Assembly: GCA_029863805.1 (NCBI GenBank)
Contig: JAOTUR010000005.1
Location: 1 to 32,387 of the forward strand
Reading direction: 5' to 3'
Source: Candidatus Krumholzibacteriia bacterium
Lineage (GTDB): Bacteria; Krumholzibacteriota; Krumholzibacteriia; WVZY01
Length of the DNA stretch: 32,387 nt
The notes below the pieces were generated by a model. The model was not told the DNA's origin. It saw only the letters and a program-made list of their open reading frames with translations, and ran no database searches. Positions 25,683 through 32,387 of this stretch are shown here, in pieces (the stretch's first letter is position 1; the number at the start of each line of letters is the position of its first letter). Position numbers and translations under genes: made by a program.

Positions 25683-27392
25683 TCAGATACTCAATTTGCG
25701 AAGCGCCCTTCTCGCCGTAATCAGATCAAACACAACTCTCGTGCACAGAAGCGCGGTGAACATACTAGCAACGATGCCGATACTCAGCACTGTTGCAAAT
25801 CCCTTAATGGGACCGGTGCCAAATTGCCATAAAACAAATGCCGTGATCAGCGTAGTGAGATTTGCGTCAAGAATGGTAGTAAAAGCACGCTCGTAGCCGC
25901 TGTCGATCGCACTCCTTACCGTTTTTGCCTTGGCCAGCTCCTCACGAATCCTCTCGAAGATCAGGACATTCGCGTCGACAGCCATGCCAATGGTCAGAAT
26001 CAGACCCGCGATTCCTGGCAAGGTGAGCGCCGCCCGCAGCTGAGCGAGCGCGGCCAGCACGATGACTAAGTTCAGGATCAGCGCACCGCACGCCAGAATC
26101 CCTGAAAAACGGTAGTAAATCAACATGAACAGCAGGACCAGAACAAAACCGTAGAGGGCCGCTTTGACGCCCAATACAATCGAGTCGCGCCCGAGCGTCG
26201 GCCCCACCGTTCGCTCCTCGATGATTTTGACCGGTGCGGGCAAGGCGCCGGCGCGGAGCACGATGGCTAGGTCATTGGCCTGTTCGTCTGTAAAGCTCCC
26301 CGTGATCCGCCCCTCGCCACCCGGAATCTTTGTCTGCACCACAGGAGCCGAAACCACGTTGCCATCCAAGACGATGGCGATCCGCCGGCCGACGTTTTCG
26401 CCGGTAAAGCGAGAGAAAATAATCGCGCCTTCGCGATTGAGCTGAAATGACACATTCAGAGTGCTGGGATCGTCGGGGTCCGGACGCGTGGTCGCGTTGA
26501 CCAGTGTTGCACCCGTAAGGGTGGCACGGGTCTCGACCAAATAAAACAACCGCCCCAGACCACTTCCCTGCAGCGGCTTGGCCTCGTTTTCCCAAAGAAA
26601 CACGGACTGTCTTGGCATGACCCGCTGTGCCTGCGGGGTAGCCAGAAGAAGTTCGACCGCTTCCTTGTTGCTCTCCTGGACGACAACCGCCCCACCCGAC
26701 CCCGAGATTAGATACGAAGAAAAGGGGCGGTCTTCAGACGCCTCGAAGGGCACCTCCACTTCCTCGGTGCCGGGAAGCGTGGGAATCAGAGTATCAAACG
26801 GTGTCACCGACTCCGCCGTATCCGCATCGGCCAAGGTGCTCAGCGTGTCCCCCTCCGGCAAGTCGGCGCCCTGGCTATCGCTCAGCTGCCCGGTTGTATC
26901 AACCACCGCCCCCACGACCTTAACCCCCTTCAGCGCCTCATCCAGGTCCCGCAGCACCCGTCCTACCTCTTCGGACTCGCGAACCAAGCGAAACTCGAGC
27001 AGCGCCGTATCACCTATCAAGCGTTTGGCGCGATCCGCGTCCTGGAGGCCGGGCAGCTGCACGATGATCCTGCGACCTCCCTGTTTTTGAATGACGGGTT
27101 CAGACACGCCAAACTGATCTACGCGGTTGCGAATGATCTTGATCGCACGATCCAGCGCATCCTTCCTTGCGTCCTCTTCGAGCTTGGTATCATCAATTTC
27201 AAGGACAAGATGCATCCCCCCCTGCAGATCCAGACCGAGCTTGATCGCCGCTTCGAGATACTTGTTTTTGTCTACTTGAGATAAACCGGAGCGTGTCTCC
27301 GCGGCCATGGAATAATAGCGAACCGTTGGTATCAACTGGTAGACGGAATACAGGATCACTGCAATGATAAAAAGGTACTTCCATCTCTTCAT
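25683..27392 (-). CDS. secD: Protein translocase subunit SecD
   Basis: The large subunit of the SecDF export motor. At 569 residues, domain order is: helix 1 (5-20), LGLDLQGGMHLVLEID near 52-67 (the DLQGG family motif), the periplasmic P1 head, then five C-terminal helices with AGLILTIGMAVDANVLIFER near 462-481 containing the conserved Asp. Residues about 165-222 form an Asp/Thr/Ser/Pro-rich stretch between VVGAVVDTTG and EDRPFSSYL that looks inserted in the P1 region and of low complexity. The ATG has AGAGG at 27399-27403, 6 nt spacer. The 243-bp upstream gap holds a near-consensus promoter and a hairpin abutting the ribosome site. secF follows at once. Confidence 0.97.
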   Translation of the reverse strand: MKRWKYLFIIAVILYSVYQLIPTVRYYSMAAETRSGLSQVDKNKYLEAAIKLGLDLQGGMHLVLEIDDTKLEEDARKDALDRAIKIIRNRVDQFGVSEPVIQKQGGRRIIVQLPGLQDADRAKRLIGDTALLEFRLVRESEEVGRVLRDLDEALKGVKVVGAVVDTTGQLSDSQGADLPEGDTLSTLADADTAESVTPFDTLIPTLPGTEEVEVPFEASEDRPFSSYLISGSGGAVVVQESNKEAVELLLATPQAQRVMPRQSVFLWENEAKPLQGSGLGRLFYLVETRATLTGATLVNATTRPDPDDPSTLNVSFQLNREGAIIFSRFTGENVGRRIAIVLDGNVVSAPVVQTKIPGGEGRITGSFTDEQANDLAIVLRAGALPAPVKIIEERTVGPTLGRDSIVLGVKAALYGFVLVLLFMLIYYRFSGILACGALILNLVIVLAALAQLRAALTLPGIAGLILTIGMAVDANVLIFERIREELAKAKTVRSAIDSGYERAFTTILDANLTTLITAFVLWQFGTGPIKGFATVLSIGIVASMFTALLCTRVVFDLITARRALRKLSI

Positions 27393-27406
27393 GACGAACC
27401 TCTGAA

Positions 27407-27429
27407 GCCGTGGTTACGCAGACCACGGC
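27407..27429 (-). promoter_or_regulatory. Leader hairpin abutting the secD ribosome-binding site
   Basis: A perfect 8-bp inverted repeat, GCCGTGGT/ACCACGGC, with a 7-base loop. In the mRNA it ends 3 nt before AGAGG, the secD Shine-Dalgarno. No T-tract follows, so it is not a terminator. It could affect translation of secD; that role is inferred. Confidence 0.45.
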
Positions 27430-27582
27430 GCCTAGACAAACCTTGACGCCGCTCGCGTAAGCTTAACTCTGTTCACAACCGGCCACAACCTAACGAATTG
27501 CGAATCCACACAGGGAAAGCCCCTGACACGCTTGTGAAGGTATGCACCGTTGGAATCGGGGGAGAAGTCGGGTAAAACAGGA

Positions 27583-27610
27583 ATTATACATTTTCCGGAC
27601 TGCGAGTCAA
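27583..27610 (-). promoter_or_regulatory. Predicted near-consensus promoter for secDF
   Basis: TTGACT (27605-27610), 16-base spacer, and a perfect TATAAT (27583-27588) on the minus strand. The predicted start near 27576 leaves a leader of about 184 nt before secD, unusually long for this window. The promoter begins 26 bp after the pdxJ stop. Confidence 0.7.
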
Positions 27611-27635
27611 CGGAAAAGTCTTTTGCCCAAAGAAC

Positions 27636-28352
27636 CTAGCGTCTTCCCATCTGTCTCAACATATCCCTCACAGCCTGCTCGAGTCCGACAAAAATTGCCC
27701 GGGCAATGATCGAGTGCCCGATATTGAGCTCCTCGATCTCGGATATCTGAACGATTGGTGGCACATTTTGATAGTTCAACCCGTGGCCCGCGTGGGCCGA
27801 CATGCCGAGGTGACGAATCGCCGCCGCCGCGTCCTTGATTTTTCGGATTTCGGCAGCCTTGGCCACGGACGACGCGTTGGCGTACTGTCCCGTGTGAACT
27901 TCCACACAGTCAAACTGCATGTGGGCCGCCTCGTTGATCTGATCGAGATCCGGCGCAAGAAAGGCGCTGGTCTTGATGCCGGCCTGCTTGATCGTCGCCA
28001 CCAGGTCCGCGACCTTGGGGCCGACACTCCTGAGGTCGAGTCCGCCCTCGGTCGTCACCTCCTCGCGCTTCTCCGGCACCAGGGTCACCACTTCCGGGTG
28101 CAACGCCAAAGCAATCTCCTGCATCTCGTCAGTGGCAGCCATCTCCAGATTCATGGCGGTTTTCGCCACTTCACGAATCAGCCGTGCGTCGCGATTTTGA
28201 ATGTGTCGTCTGTCTTCTCTCAAGTGAATGGTGACCTGATCCGCTCCGGCCATTTCAACCGCTGCCGCGGCACTGACGGGATCAGGCTCGAACGTTTTGC
28301 GCGCCTCACGCAGCGTGGCAACGTGGTCTATGTTCACGCCCAATCGCACCAT
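27636..28352 (-). CDS. pdxJ: Pyridoxine 5'-phosphate synthase
   Basis: Condenses 1-deoxyxylulose 5-phosphate with 3-amino-2-oxopropyl phosphate to make pyridoxine 5'-phosphate in the DXP-dependent vitamin B6 route; a cytoplasmic TIM barrel. At 238 residues the length is typical. Motifs are RLGVNIDHVATLREARKT at the N-terminus, GADQVTIHLREDRRHIQ, NLEMAATDEMQEIAL, PEVVTLVPEKREEVTTEGGL with the catalytic Glu region, VEVHTGQYA and SAHAGHGLNYQNV. The start is ATG at 28352 with AAAGGAGA 7 nt upstream. A longer frame reaches 28448 but gives an atypical basic N-terminal extension and is not used. It lies 115 bp downstream of the deacetylase gene, probably on the same transcript. The partner gene pdxA is not in the window. 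Confidence 0.97.
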   Translation of the reverse strand: MVRLGVNIDHVATLREARKTFEPDPVSAAAAVEMAGADQVTIHLREDRRHIQNRDARLIREVAKTAMNLEMAATDEMQEIALALHPEVVTLVPEKREEVTTEGGLDLRSVGPKVADLVATIKQAGIKTSAFLAPDLDQINEAAHMQFDCVEVHTGQYANASSVAKAAEIRKIKDAAAAIRHLGMSAHAGHGLNYQNVPPIVQISEIEELNIGHSIIARAIFVGLEQAVRDMLRQMGRR

Positions 28353-28359
28353 CGCCGTC

Positions 28360-28367
28360 TCTCCTTT
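28360..28367 (-). promoter_or_regulatory. Ribosome-binding site that fixes the pdxJ start
   Basis: AAAGGAGA lies 7 nt before the ATG at 28352. It is the strongest ribosome site in this stretch and rules against the longer upstream frame. Confidence 0.75.
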
Positions 28368-28467
28368 TGTGCTCAACCTTCGCAGGTTCTTGTGCCGGTG
28401 TGATCCTGGCTTTCTTCTCGGCACCGACCGGCTACCGGCGGGTCTCACGCCCGGCGATGCGAAACGC

Positions 28468-29652
28468 CTACTCCATTATCTCGGAAACAAATACGAGATC
28501 GACTCCCGACTCCTTCAATACTTGCTCATTTCTCGAAATGGCCTCATATGTCCACGACTTGGGATGACCAATACCCACCGCCCACCCCCGCTGTTTTGCC
28601 AGCGCGACAAGCCGCAAGAGTCTATCCTCCACGACAAGCGGATCTTCTGTGTCATCATCCAGGAACAGATCGTTCTTCGCGGTGGGAACACCCAGATTTC
28701 TCGCCGTATTATACGCTATCGATTCGGCGGAAGTCAAAGAATCGAGAAAGAAAAGACCCTGCTGCTTGATCACACGGATGACGGTTTCCATCACACGTGG
28801 ATCGCGCGTGGCAAGCGACCCCTGGTGATTATTGACTCCCACGACACCCGACGTTTCTTTGAGGTAACGGTCTACCATCCCTCGAATTCGGTCATCGTCC
28901 ATGGTGGTCAAAATCACCCCTTCCTGCGCCTGGTGATCTTCGGCTTCCATAGGCAAGTGCAGAATGGCTTGCTTGCCCGACGACTTCGCTCGTTCGATGG
29001 CGTACCGGGTACGAGGCAAGGAGGGGATGACTGAGATGGTAAGAGGCAGGTCCATCTCAAAAAAAGCCTCGACCACATCGGCCTTTGAGTAGCCAAAGTC
29101 ATCTATGACCAGCGCGAGTTTCGGCACCGTGGGCGGGGCCGGCAACGCCTGTGGGGTGTGCCGTGGCTTGTCGATGGTGATACGGTGCGTCGGGTACCTG
29201 CGACTGCCTACCGTTATCACAATCGTCGCGCCGGCCACGGCTCGTTTACCCCAGTTCTCGAGGCTCGAGCTCGCCACCGCGCCTCTTCTCTTGGCCGACT
29301 TGGTAACCGCCAGGTTTATCTTTGCCGAGCTGCACGGACCATCGCACCGAGTCTTCCAATGTCGGACATAATACGCATCACCGCGTACGCGCGTGATGCG
29401 GACTTCTTCCGTGAGGCCGTTCAGCAATCCGAACTGTATCAAGGACCGACGCAGATCCCCATCCAGCTCTTCCTGCACAATGTCGTAGTAGCTAGTAAAA
29501 CCGATATCGAGAAGGATCACTTTGCCCCTGGTCGTTTCAAGGAGTTTGACCAGGCCGATCCCTGCGATAGTTGTGACCATGAGAAAAGCGACGAGTAGCC
29601 TGACTCGAAGCGGCACAGTTTTTGGAGATTTCTTACGCTTTTTCTTGGGCAT
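28468..29652 (-). CDS. Divergent polysaccharide deacetylase family protein (YibQ-like)
   Basis: A 394-residue membrane-anchored protein. A basic start (KKKRKKSPK) leads into one helix (about 19-38), a periplasmic region that includes the stretch SAKINLAVTKSAKRRG, and a C-terminal divergent polysaccharide deacetylase domain from about residue 182. Domain motifs are KLALVIDDFGYSKAD (metal-binding DD), PLTISVIPSLP, QAILHLPMEAED, VVGVNNHQGSLAT (NNHxGS), LFFLDSLTS and WAVGIGHP. The family is a distant branch of carbohydrate esterases; its bacterial substrate is unsettled, possibly a cell-wall or surface sugar. The ATG at 29652 has no evident ribosome site but lies about 41 nt from a near-consensus promoter. 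pdxJ follows 115 bp downstream. Confidence 0.9.
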   Translation of the reverse strand: MPKKKRKKSPKTVPLRVRLLVAFLMVTTIAGIGLVKLLETTRGKVILLDIGFTSYYDIVQEELDGDLRRSLIQFGLLNGLTEEVRITRVRGDAYYVRHWKTRCDGPCSSAKINLAVTKSAKRRGAVASSSLENWGKRAVAGATIVITVGSRRYPTHRITIDKPRHTPQALPAPPTVPKLALVIDDFGYSKADVVEAFFEMDLPLTISVIPSLPRTRYAIERAKSSGKQAILHLPMEAEDHQAQEGVILTTMDDDRIRGMVDRYLKETSGVVGVNNHQGSLATRDPRVMETVIRVIKQQGLFFLDSLTSAESIAYNTARNLGVPTAKNDLFLDDDTEDPLVVEDRLLRLVALAKQRGWAVGIGHPKSWTYEAISRNEQVLKESGVDLVFVSEIME

Positions 29653-29699
29653 GCTAGAGACTTTGGGGTGGCGAGGTTCTTGATCTCGACTACTGAGGG

Positions 29700-29728
29700 A
29701 CTATAAAAATGGTCAAATGGCTTGTCAA
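29700..29728 (-). promoter_or_regulatory. Predicted near-consensus promoter for the deacetylase-pdxJ unit
   Basis: A perfect TTGACA (29723-29728), 17-base spacer, and TATAGT (29700-29705) on the minus strand. The predicted start is near 29693, about 41 nt before the ATG. It lies directly after the terminator of the preceding unit. Confidence 0.72.
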
Positions 29729-29758
29729 GCATAGCTGCCTACAGCATTCTTGCCCTGC

Positions 29759-29790
29759 AAAAAAAACCGGCGGACTTTCGTCCGCCGGTT
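29759..29790 (-). terminator. Rho-independent terminator of the barrel-lipoprotein unit
   Basis: A perfect 11-bp GC-rich stem (29780-29790 with 29765-29775) around a 4-base loop, followed on the minus strand by eight T residues. It lies 32 bp beyond the stop of the last lipoprotein gene. Confidence 0.93.
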
Positions 29791-29822
29791 ACTGAATGAG
29801 CAGAAAGTGGAAAGGTTCGGCG

Positions 29823-30422
29823 TTAGTTGCCGACGTCATCGCGCCACGTAGTGATTTGCCACACTGAATCACCCGCGACTTCCGTGAACCGCATGGTAAA
29901 CAGAGCCAGCACGGTCTTGTTCTGAGTATAGGTGGTGGCCCCGATAGTCACCGTCAGGCGGTACTCGACCGGTTTCTCATACCACGTCTCGTTGGGATGA
30001 CTCGCCGGCGTCACGGGTATATAAGCGTCGTCTCCCGCGGTGTACGTCAACTCCAACGATATGCTCTCGGCCGGCGGGAGCGGAGCGGGCGGACGTCGGC
30101 TAAACATTTTGGCCGTCACATCGTTTTCCTTGGCCACATCCCACTGCGAAGATTTTACCTTGCCCTCGGCGATATCCGTCGGTGAGAAGTGAAAGACAAA
30201 AACGTTGGGAGCCGGATCCAGCAACTTGCTGTATTCTTGAGCGTTACGCTGGTTATAGGCCAGCTCGAGGTTATCGAGCAGGTTGTCCTTTTCGTCGAGC
30301 GGCTTGTAGGCGGGTGGTGGCTTGTCGGGGTCCGGTTTGTCTTTCTCCGCATCAAAAATACACGAGCTGGCCCCCGGCATCAAAATGGATAGAATCGCCA
30401 GAACCGTAAGTACCCTTGCCAT
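29823..30422 (-). CDS. Lipoprotein with NTF2-like domain (copy 1)
   Basis: A 199-residue lipoprotein of unknown function. The signal sequence MARVLTVLAILSILMPGASS ends at lipid-modified Cys21, followed by IFD and a Pro/Asp/Lys-rich linker. The body begins with NLLDNLELAYNQRNAQEYSK and VFVFHFSPTDIAEG, a pattern typical of NTF2/SnoaL-like folds, and ends with FTMRFTEVAGDSVWQITTWR. Asp at +4 and Ile at +2 give no clear inner-membrane retention signal, so the outer membrane is likely. ATG at 30422 is chosen because it starts the signal peptide and has AGGAAG 10 nt upstream; the frame stays open to 30638, but that part does not look like protein. It resembles the lipoprotein encoded just upstream and is followed by a strong terminator. 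Confidence 0.8.
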   Translation of the reverse strand: MARVLTVLAILSILMPGASSCIFDAEKDKPDPDKPPPAYKPLDEKDNLLDNLELAYNQRNAQEYSKLLDPAPNVFVFHFSPTDIAEGKVKSSQWDVAKENDVTAKMFSRRPPAPLPPAESISLELTYTAGDDAYIPVTPASHPNETWYEKPVEYRLTVTIGATTYTQNKTVLALFTMRFTEVAGDSVWQITTWRDDVGN

Positions 30423-30471
30423 AATATCGCTACTTCCTTTCTGCTCTCTCAGAAGCTGCTTTGCTACCATA

Positions 30472-30500
30472 ACGTTAGCACGCCCGTGATGGACAGTCAA
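30472..30500 (-). promoter_or_regulatory. Possible promoter for lipoprotein copy 1
   Basis: TTGACT (30495-30500), spacer 17, TAACGT (30472-30477), which keeps the most conserved -10 positions. The start would be near 30465, about 43 nt before the ATG. Weaker than the other promoters listed. Confidence 0.35.
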
Positions 30501-30522
30501 CCCGACGACCGCAGGAAAAATG

Positions 30523-30541
30523 TCACCTGGTGACCTGGTGA
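30523..30541. repeat. Short tandem and palindromic repeat between the lipoprotein genes
   Basis: CCTGGTGA occurs twice in tandem (30526-30533 and 30534-30541). The first copy is also half of the palindrome TCACC-T-GGTGA (30523-30533). It lies about 23 bp upstream of the -35 candidate for lipoprotein copy 1, so it could be a protein-binding site. Confidence 0.35.
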
Positions 30542-30565
30542 GGTCGCGTTGCTCTTTATTTGCGC

Positions 30566-31156
30566 TCACAACTGCCTCAATGATCCCCTGAGGAAGCCCC
30601 AAGTGGCAAATCCAGACACCCGCTCGGTGTCCTGCCAACGCTCGAGCTGCCAGCCCTTGCTGCCATCTCGCATATCGAACTGAGCGTTTCCCTTGTAGAA
30701 TGTCGTGTCCGGCGGAACGCTGCTATCGATCACTCTCAGCGAATACGCCACATTGAAAAACGCCAACGGGGTCTGATCAAAAACCTGCTCGATGTCCGTG
30801 AAGCTCACGTCTATATCTACGGCATCGGCCAGAAGTTTATCGATCACCTCTTTTTCAACATCCGCCGTCCAATTATCGAACGCCCCCACGAGTGTCGGGT
30901 TGTTGGCATCTTCCGGCAGCGGAACAAACGTAAAAGCATCTTGCATACTCCGTTTGTAGTTGACTCCGGTTAACTCCTCGAGCCCCGTTCTCATATTGGT
31001 AAAAACCTGTGTCGGCAGGTTCGGCACCACCCAAGTCGAGCCCGCCCCCCCGGGCGCATCGGCGCTCCGAGTGTCAAATATGCAGCCCGAAAACGCGCCA
31101 AAGGCAGTCACCACCGCCGTTACTGCCGCCAAAGATCTCATCGCAATAATGCTCAA
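30566..31156 (-). CDS. Lipoprotein, related to the downstream lipoprotein (copy 2)
   Basis: A 196-residue lipoprotein of unknown function. The signal sequence ends in AFSGC (Cys25), followed by IFD exactly as in copy 1. The body has TNMRTGLEELTGVNYKRSMQ, FTFVPLPEDAN, a W in FDNWTADVEKEV, and ends with AQFDMRDGSKGWQLERWQDT, aligning by eye with MRFTEVAGDSVWQITTWRDD in copy 1. The two look like diverged paralogues of one NTF2-like lipoprotein family. A TTG at 31156 is chosen because AGGAG lies 8 nt upstream. GTG at 31162 is too close to that site, and ATG at 31141 is too far. It starts 26 bp after the barrel gene stop, so it is probably co-transcribed with it. Confidence 0.78.
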   Translation of the reverse strand: MSIIAMRSLAAVTAVVTAFGAFSGCIFDTRSADAPGGAGSTWVVPNLPTQVFTNMRTGLEELTGVNYKRSMQDAFTFVPLPEDANNPTLVGAFDNWTADVEKEVIDKLLADAVDIDVSFTDIEQVFDQTPLAFFNVAYSLRVIDSSVPPDTTFYKGNAQFDMRDGSKGWQLERWQDTERVSGFATWGFLRGSLRQL

Positions 31157-31164
31157 CGTCACTT

Positions 31165-31169
31165 CTCCT
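31165..31169 (-). promoter_or_regulatory. Ribosome-binding site favouring a TTG start for lipoprotein copy 2
   Basis: AGGAG lies 8 nt before TTG 31156. GTG 31162 would leave only 2 nt, and ATG 31141 would leave 23 nt. Confidence 0.5.
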
Positions 31170-31182
31170 GGCGTTGCAAGGG

Positions 31183-32387
31183 TCAGAACGGGTAATTCAG
31201 CGATGAATCCATATTCCAGTAGTCTTCTTGTTCCGGGCTGCTAAAGCGCCCAAAGCGACTTACCTTCATCAGCCTGAAAACCAGTCTTCTGCCACCGCCA
31301 AAATCGTACTTGCCTTCTGCACCCACCTCCAAACCACCTTCTTCAAAAGATGACGTCCCGGATCCCCCGGCAAGCTGATCCCGCCTGATCGTGTAGTCGT
31401 TTCTTCCCACCAGTGCAAGGCGCGGATTGATCTGGTAACGGAAGCCGATCGACATCTGGTCCCGGCGGTCTTCCTGGTCGATATCGAGAAGCCGCTCGGC
31501 ACCGGGCGCCGGCCTCAAGTACGATCCCCGATCGTGCAACAGCAACGAATAGTCAAACGTACTAGACAACGAGGGAGTTAGCTTTGCTCTGACCGTATTC
31601 CCGAACAGGAAGTTGCGATCGAGGAAGTTATCCTCCTCGGTGAAATCAAATTCTGTGAATTCGATATTCAGTCCGTACTCCTGTTTCAACTCGAGCCGCT
31701 CGGTGATCTTATAGGTGAATTCGGGTCGAAAATCGTACGTGGTTTCCCGGCGGTTGTTTTGCGACAGACTGCCGTCGATATTGACGTATCTGGTTTGGCT
31801 AGCCGACAGAAAGACTGCTGCAGCAACCTTTGGGAAAGGTGTCGAGTTGATTCTGAGATTCACGTATTCGTCGAGCTGATCTCTGTCTCTGGGGTTTACG
31901 TCCTTTGCTTTGTAGAAGTTCTGGAAGAGCTGCGCGCCCGTTCCCAGCTGTACCTGGAGCGTACTACTCACCGGATACGCAATATCCAGTTTTGCGCTTT
32001 GTCGTTTGTCCGTATAGCTCCCCAACGATTGCGAACCGAGGTCGTGCAATGTCTCCGAGGTCTCCAGTCTGGCCTTCACCGTCGCGTTGCTGCCTAGCTT
32101 GTAGGCTACAGCTCCTGACAGTCTGTCCACGGTCGTCGTGCTGTTTCGTTTCTGGGCCACCCGGTATTCGTTGTCCGCTATGGAATGCGTTCCGCCAATC
32201 GTCAATCTTACATTGGCCGACAAATCCGCTTGCAGGCTGGCGTTGAACACCTCTGCCATCCGCGTTTCTGTTTCGCGTACCAGATTGCCGCTAAACCGTT
32301 GCTCAAGAAACACGCCACGCGGATGGTCCATAAATTCGTTCGACGATGTGGAGCGGCGATAGTGCGCGTTTACAAAGCTACCCGAGG
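31183..32387 (-). CDS. Outer-membrane beta-barrel protein, 5'-truncated by window edge
   Basis: About 401 C-terminal residues are visible; the frame is open to the window edge (reading SFVNAHYRR before an internal Met at 32331), so the start is outside. The sequence is a run of alternating polar/hydrophobic strands with short turns, such as SANVRLTIGGTHSIADNEYR, KLDIAYPVSSTLQVQLGTGA, YDFRPEFTYKITERLELKQE and MSIGFRYQINPRLALVGRND. It ends in SSLNYPF, with the C-terminal Phe used as the signal for barrel assembly by BamA. No plug or enzyme motif is visible, so cargo or partner is unknown. It heads a unit with the two lipoproteins, which suggests the three products work together at the outer membrane. 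Confidence 0.82.
   Translation of the reverse strand, partial: SGSFVNAHYRRSTSSNEFMDHPRGVFLEQRFSGNLVRETETRMAEVFNASLQADLSANVRLTIGGTHSIADNEYRVAQKRNSTTTVDRLSGAVAYKLGSNATVKARLETSETLHDLGSQSLGSYTDKRQSAKLDIAYPVSSTLQVQLGTGAQLFQNFYKAKDVNPRDRDQLDEYVNLRINSTPFPKVAAAVFLSASQTRYVNIDGSLSQNNRRETTYDFRPEFTYKITERLELKQEYGLNIEFTEFDFTEEDNFLDRNFLFGNTVRAKLTPSLSSTFDYSLLLHDRGSYLRPAPGAERLLDIDQEDRRDQMSIGFRYQINPRLALVGRNDYTIRRDQLAGGSGTSSFEEGGLEVGAEGKYDFGGGRRLVFRLMKVSRFGRFSSPEQEDYWNMDSSLNYPF

Noticed and set aside
27473-27547. 24-codon GTG frame in the secD leader as an arrest peptide
   Set aside because: No ribosome site, no signal-like hydrophobic stretch and no known arrest motif; kept only as a note under the leader finding.
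27714-28403. Plus-strand 229-codon frame opposite pdxJ
   Set aside because: Antisense shadow; His/Arg/Leu-rich composition and no family motif.
28353-28448. N-terminal extension of pdxJ by 32 codons
   Set aside because: The extension is basic and unlike the family, while ATG 28352 has AAAGGAGA 7 nt upstream and begins with the canonical PdxJ motif.
30423-30638. N-terminal extension of lipoprotein copy 1 by 72 codons
   Set aside because: It would bury the signal peptide and lipid-anchor Cys, and it runs through the repeat and possible promoter and into the 3' end of the upstream gene.

Overview
The window comes from a Gram-negative-type, uncultivated-looking bacterium. It encodes an outer-membrane beta-barrel ending in Phe, two signal-peptidase-II lipoproteins, separate SecD and SecF, and DUF4159, DUF4175, DUF4783 and NTF2-like lipoprotein families. 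That mix suggests an FCB-related or neighbouring candidate phylum (Krumholzibacteria/Eisenbacteria/Latescibacteria-like). This placement is inference from gene content only; there is no rRNA or other marker here. I saw no tRNA, rRNA, CRISPR array, insertion sequence or phage gene. Coding density is high, and several genes probably start with TTG.

Layout. (1) 1-5287, nitrogen control: the 3' part of glnE (+) meets glnD (-) tail to tail, and glnA lies upstream of glnD with its own sigma70-type promoter. The enzyme (glutamine synthetase, with a Tyr in the adenylylation-site context) and both of its covalent-modification regulators are adjacent. (2) 5302-8888, housekeeping: an NAD(P)H-hydrate repair enzyme, a HAD hydrolase, a CPBP membrane protease (+), and a tiny zinc-ribbon protein. 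The last has an unusual leader: a strong promoter, a 21-codon ORF overlapping the start as ATGA, and a hairpin between a perfect Shine-Dalgarno and the start codon. (3) 9131-16624, a four-gene minus-strand operon: DUF4159, a DUF4175-like coiled-coil membrane protein, an exported TPR protein, and an exported amidotransferase-fold-like protein. This is the best candidate here for an undescribed envelope system. (4) 16759-18429 cstA (+), convergent with (5) a minus-strand run from 27610 to 18442: secD, secF, a DUF456 membrane protein, a DUF4783-like exported protein and a giant NtrY-like histidine kinase of about 1,667 residues with three extracytoplasmic regions. secD has a near-consensus promoter, a long leader and a hairpin abutting its ribosome-binding site. 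(6) 27636-29728 pdxJ and a divergent polysaccharide deacetylase behind a near-consensus promoter. (7) 29759-32387 a partial outer-membrane beta-barrel gene followed by two related lipoproteins, closed by a textbook intrinsic terminator.

The only non-coding stretch over 300 bases (8889-9130, or 8827-9130 if the leader ORF is ignored) holds a promoter and an extended inverted repeat and no convincing further gene. Starts were moved inward from the longest frame for nnr, the HAD gene, cstA, the kinase, pdxJ and both lipoproteins. All functional calls come from motif recognition by eye; no database search was run.
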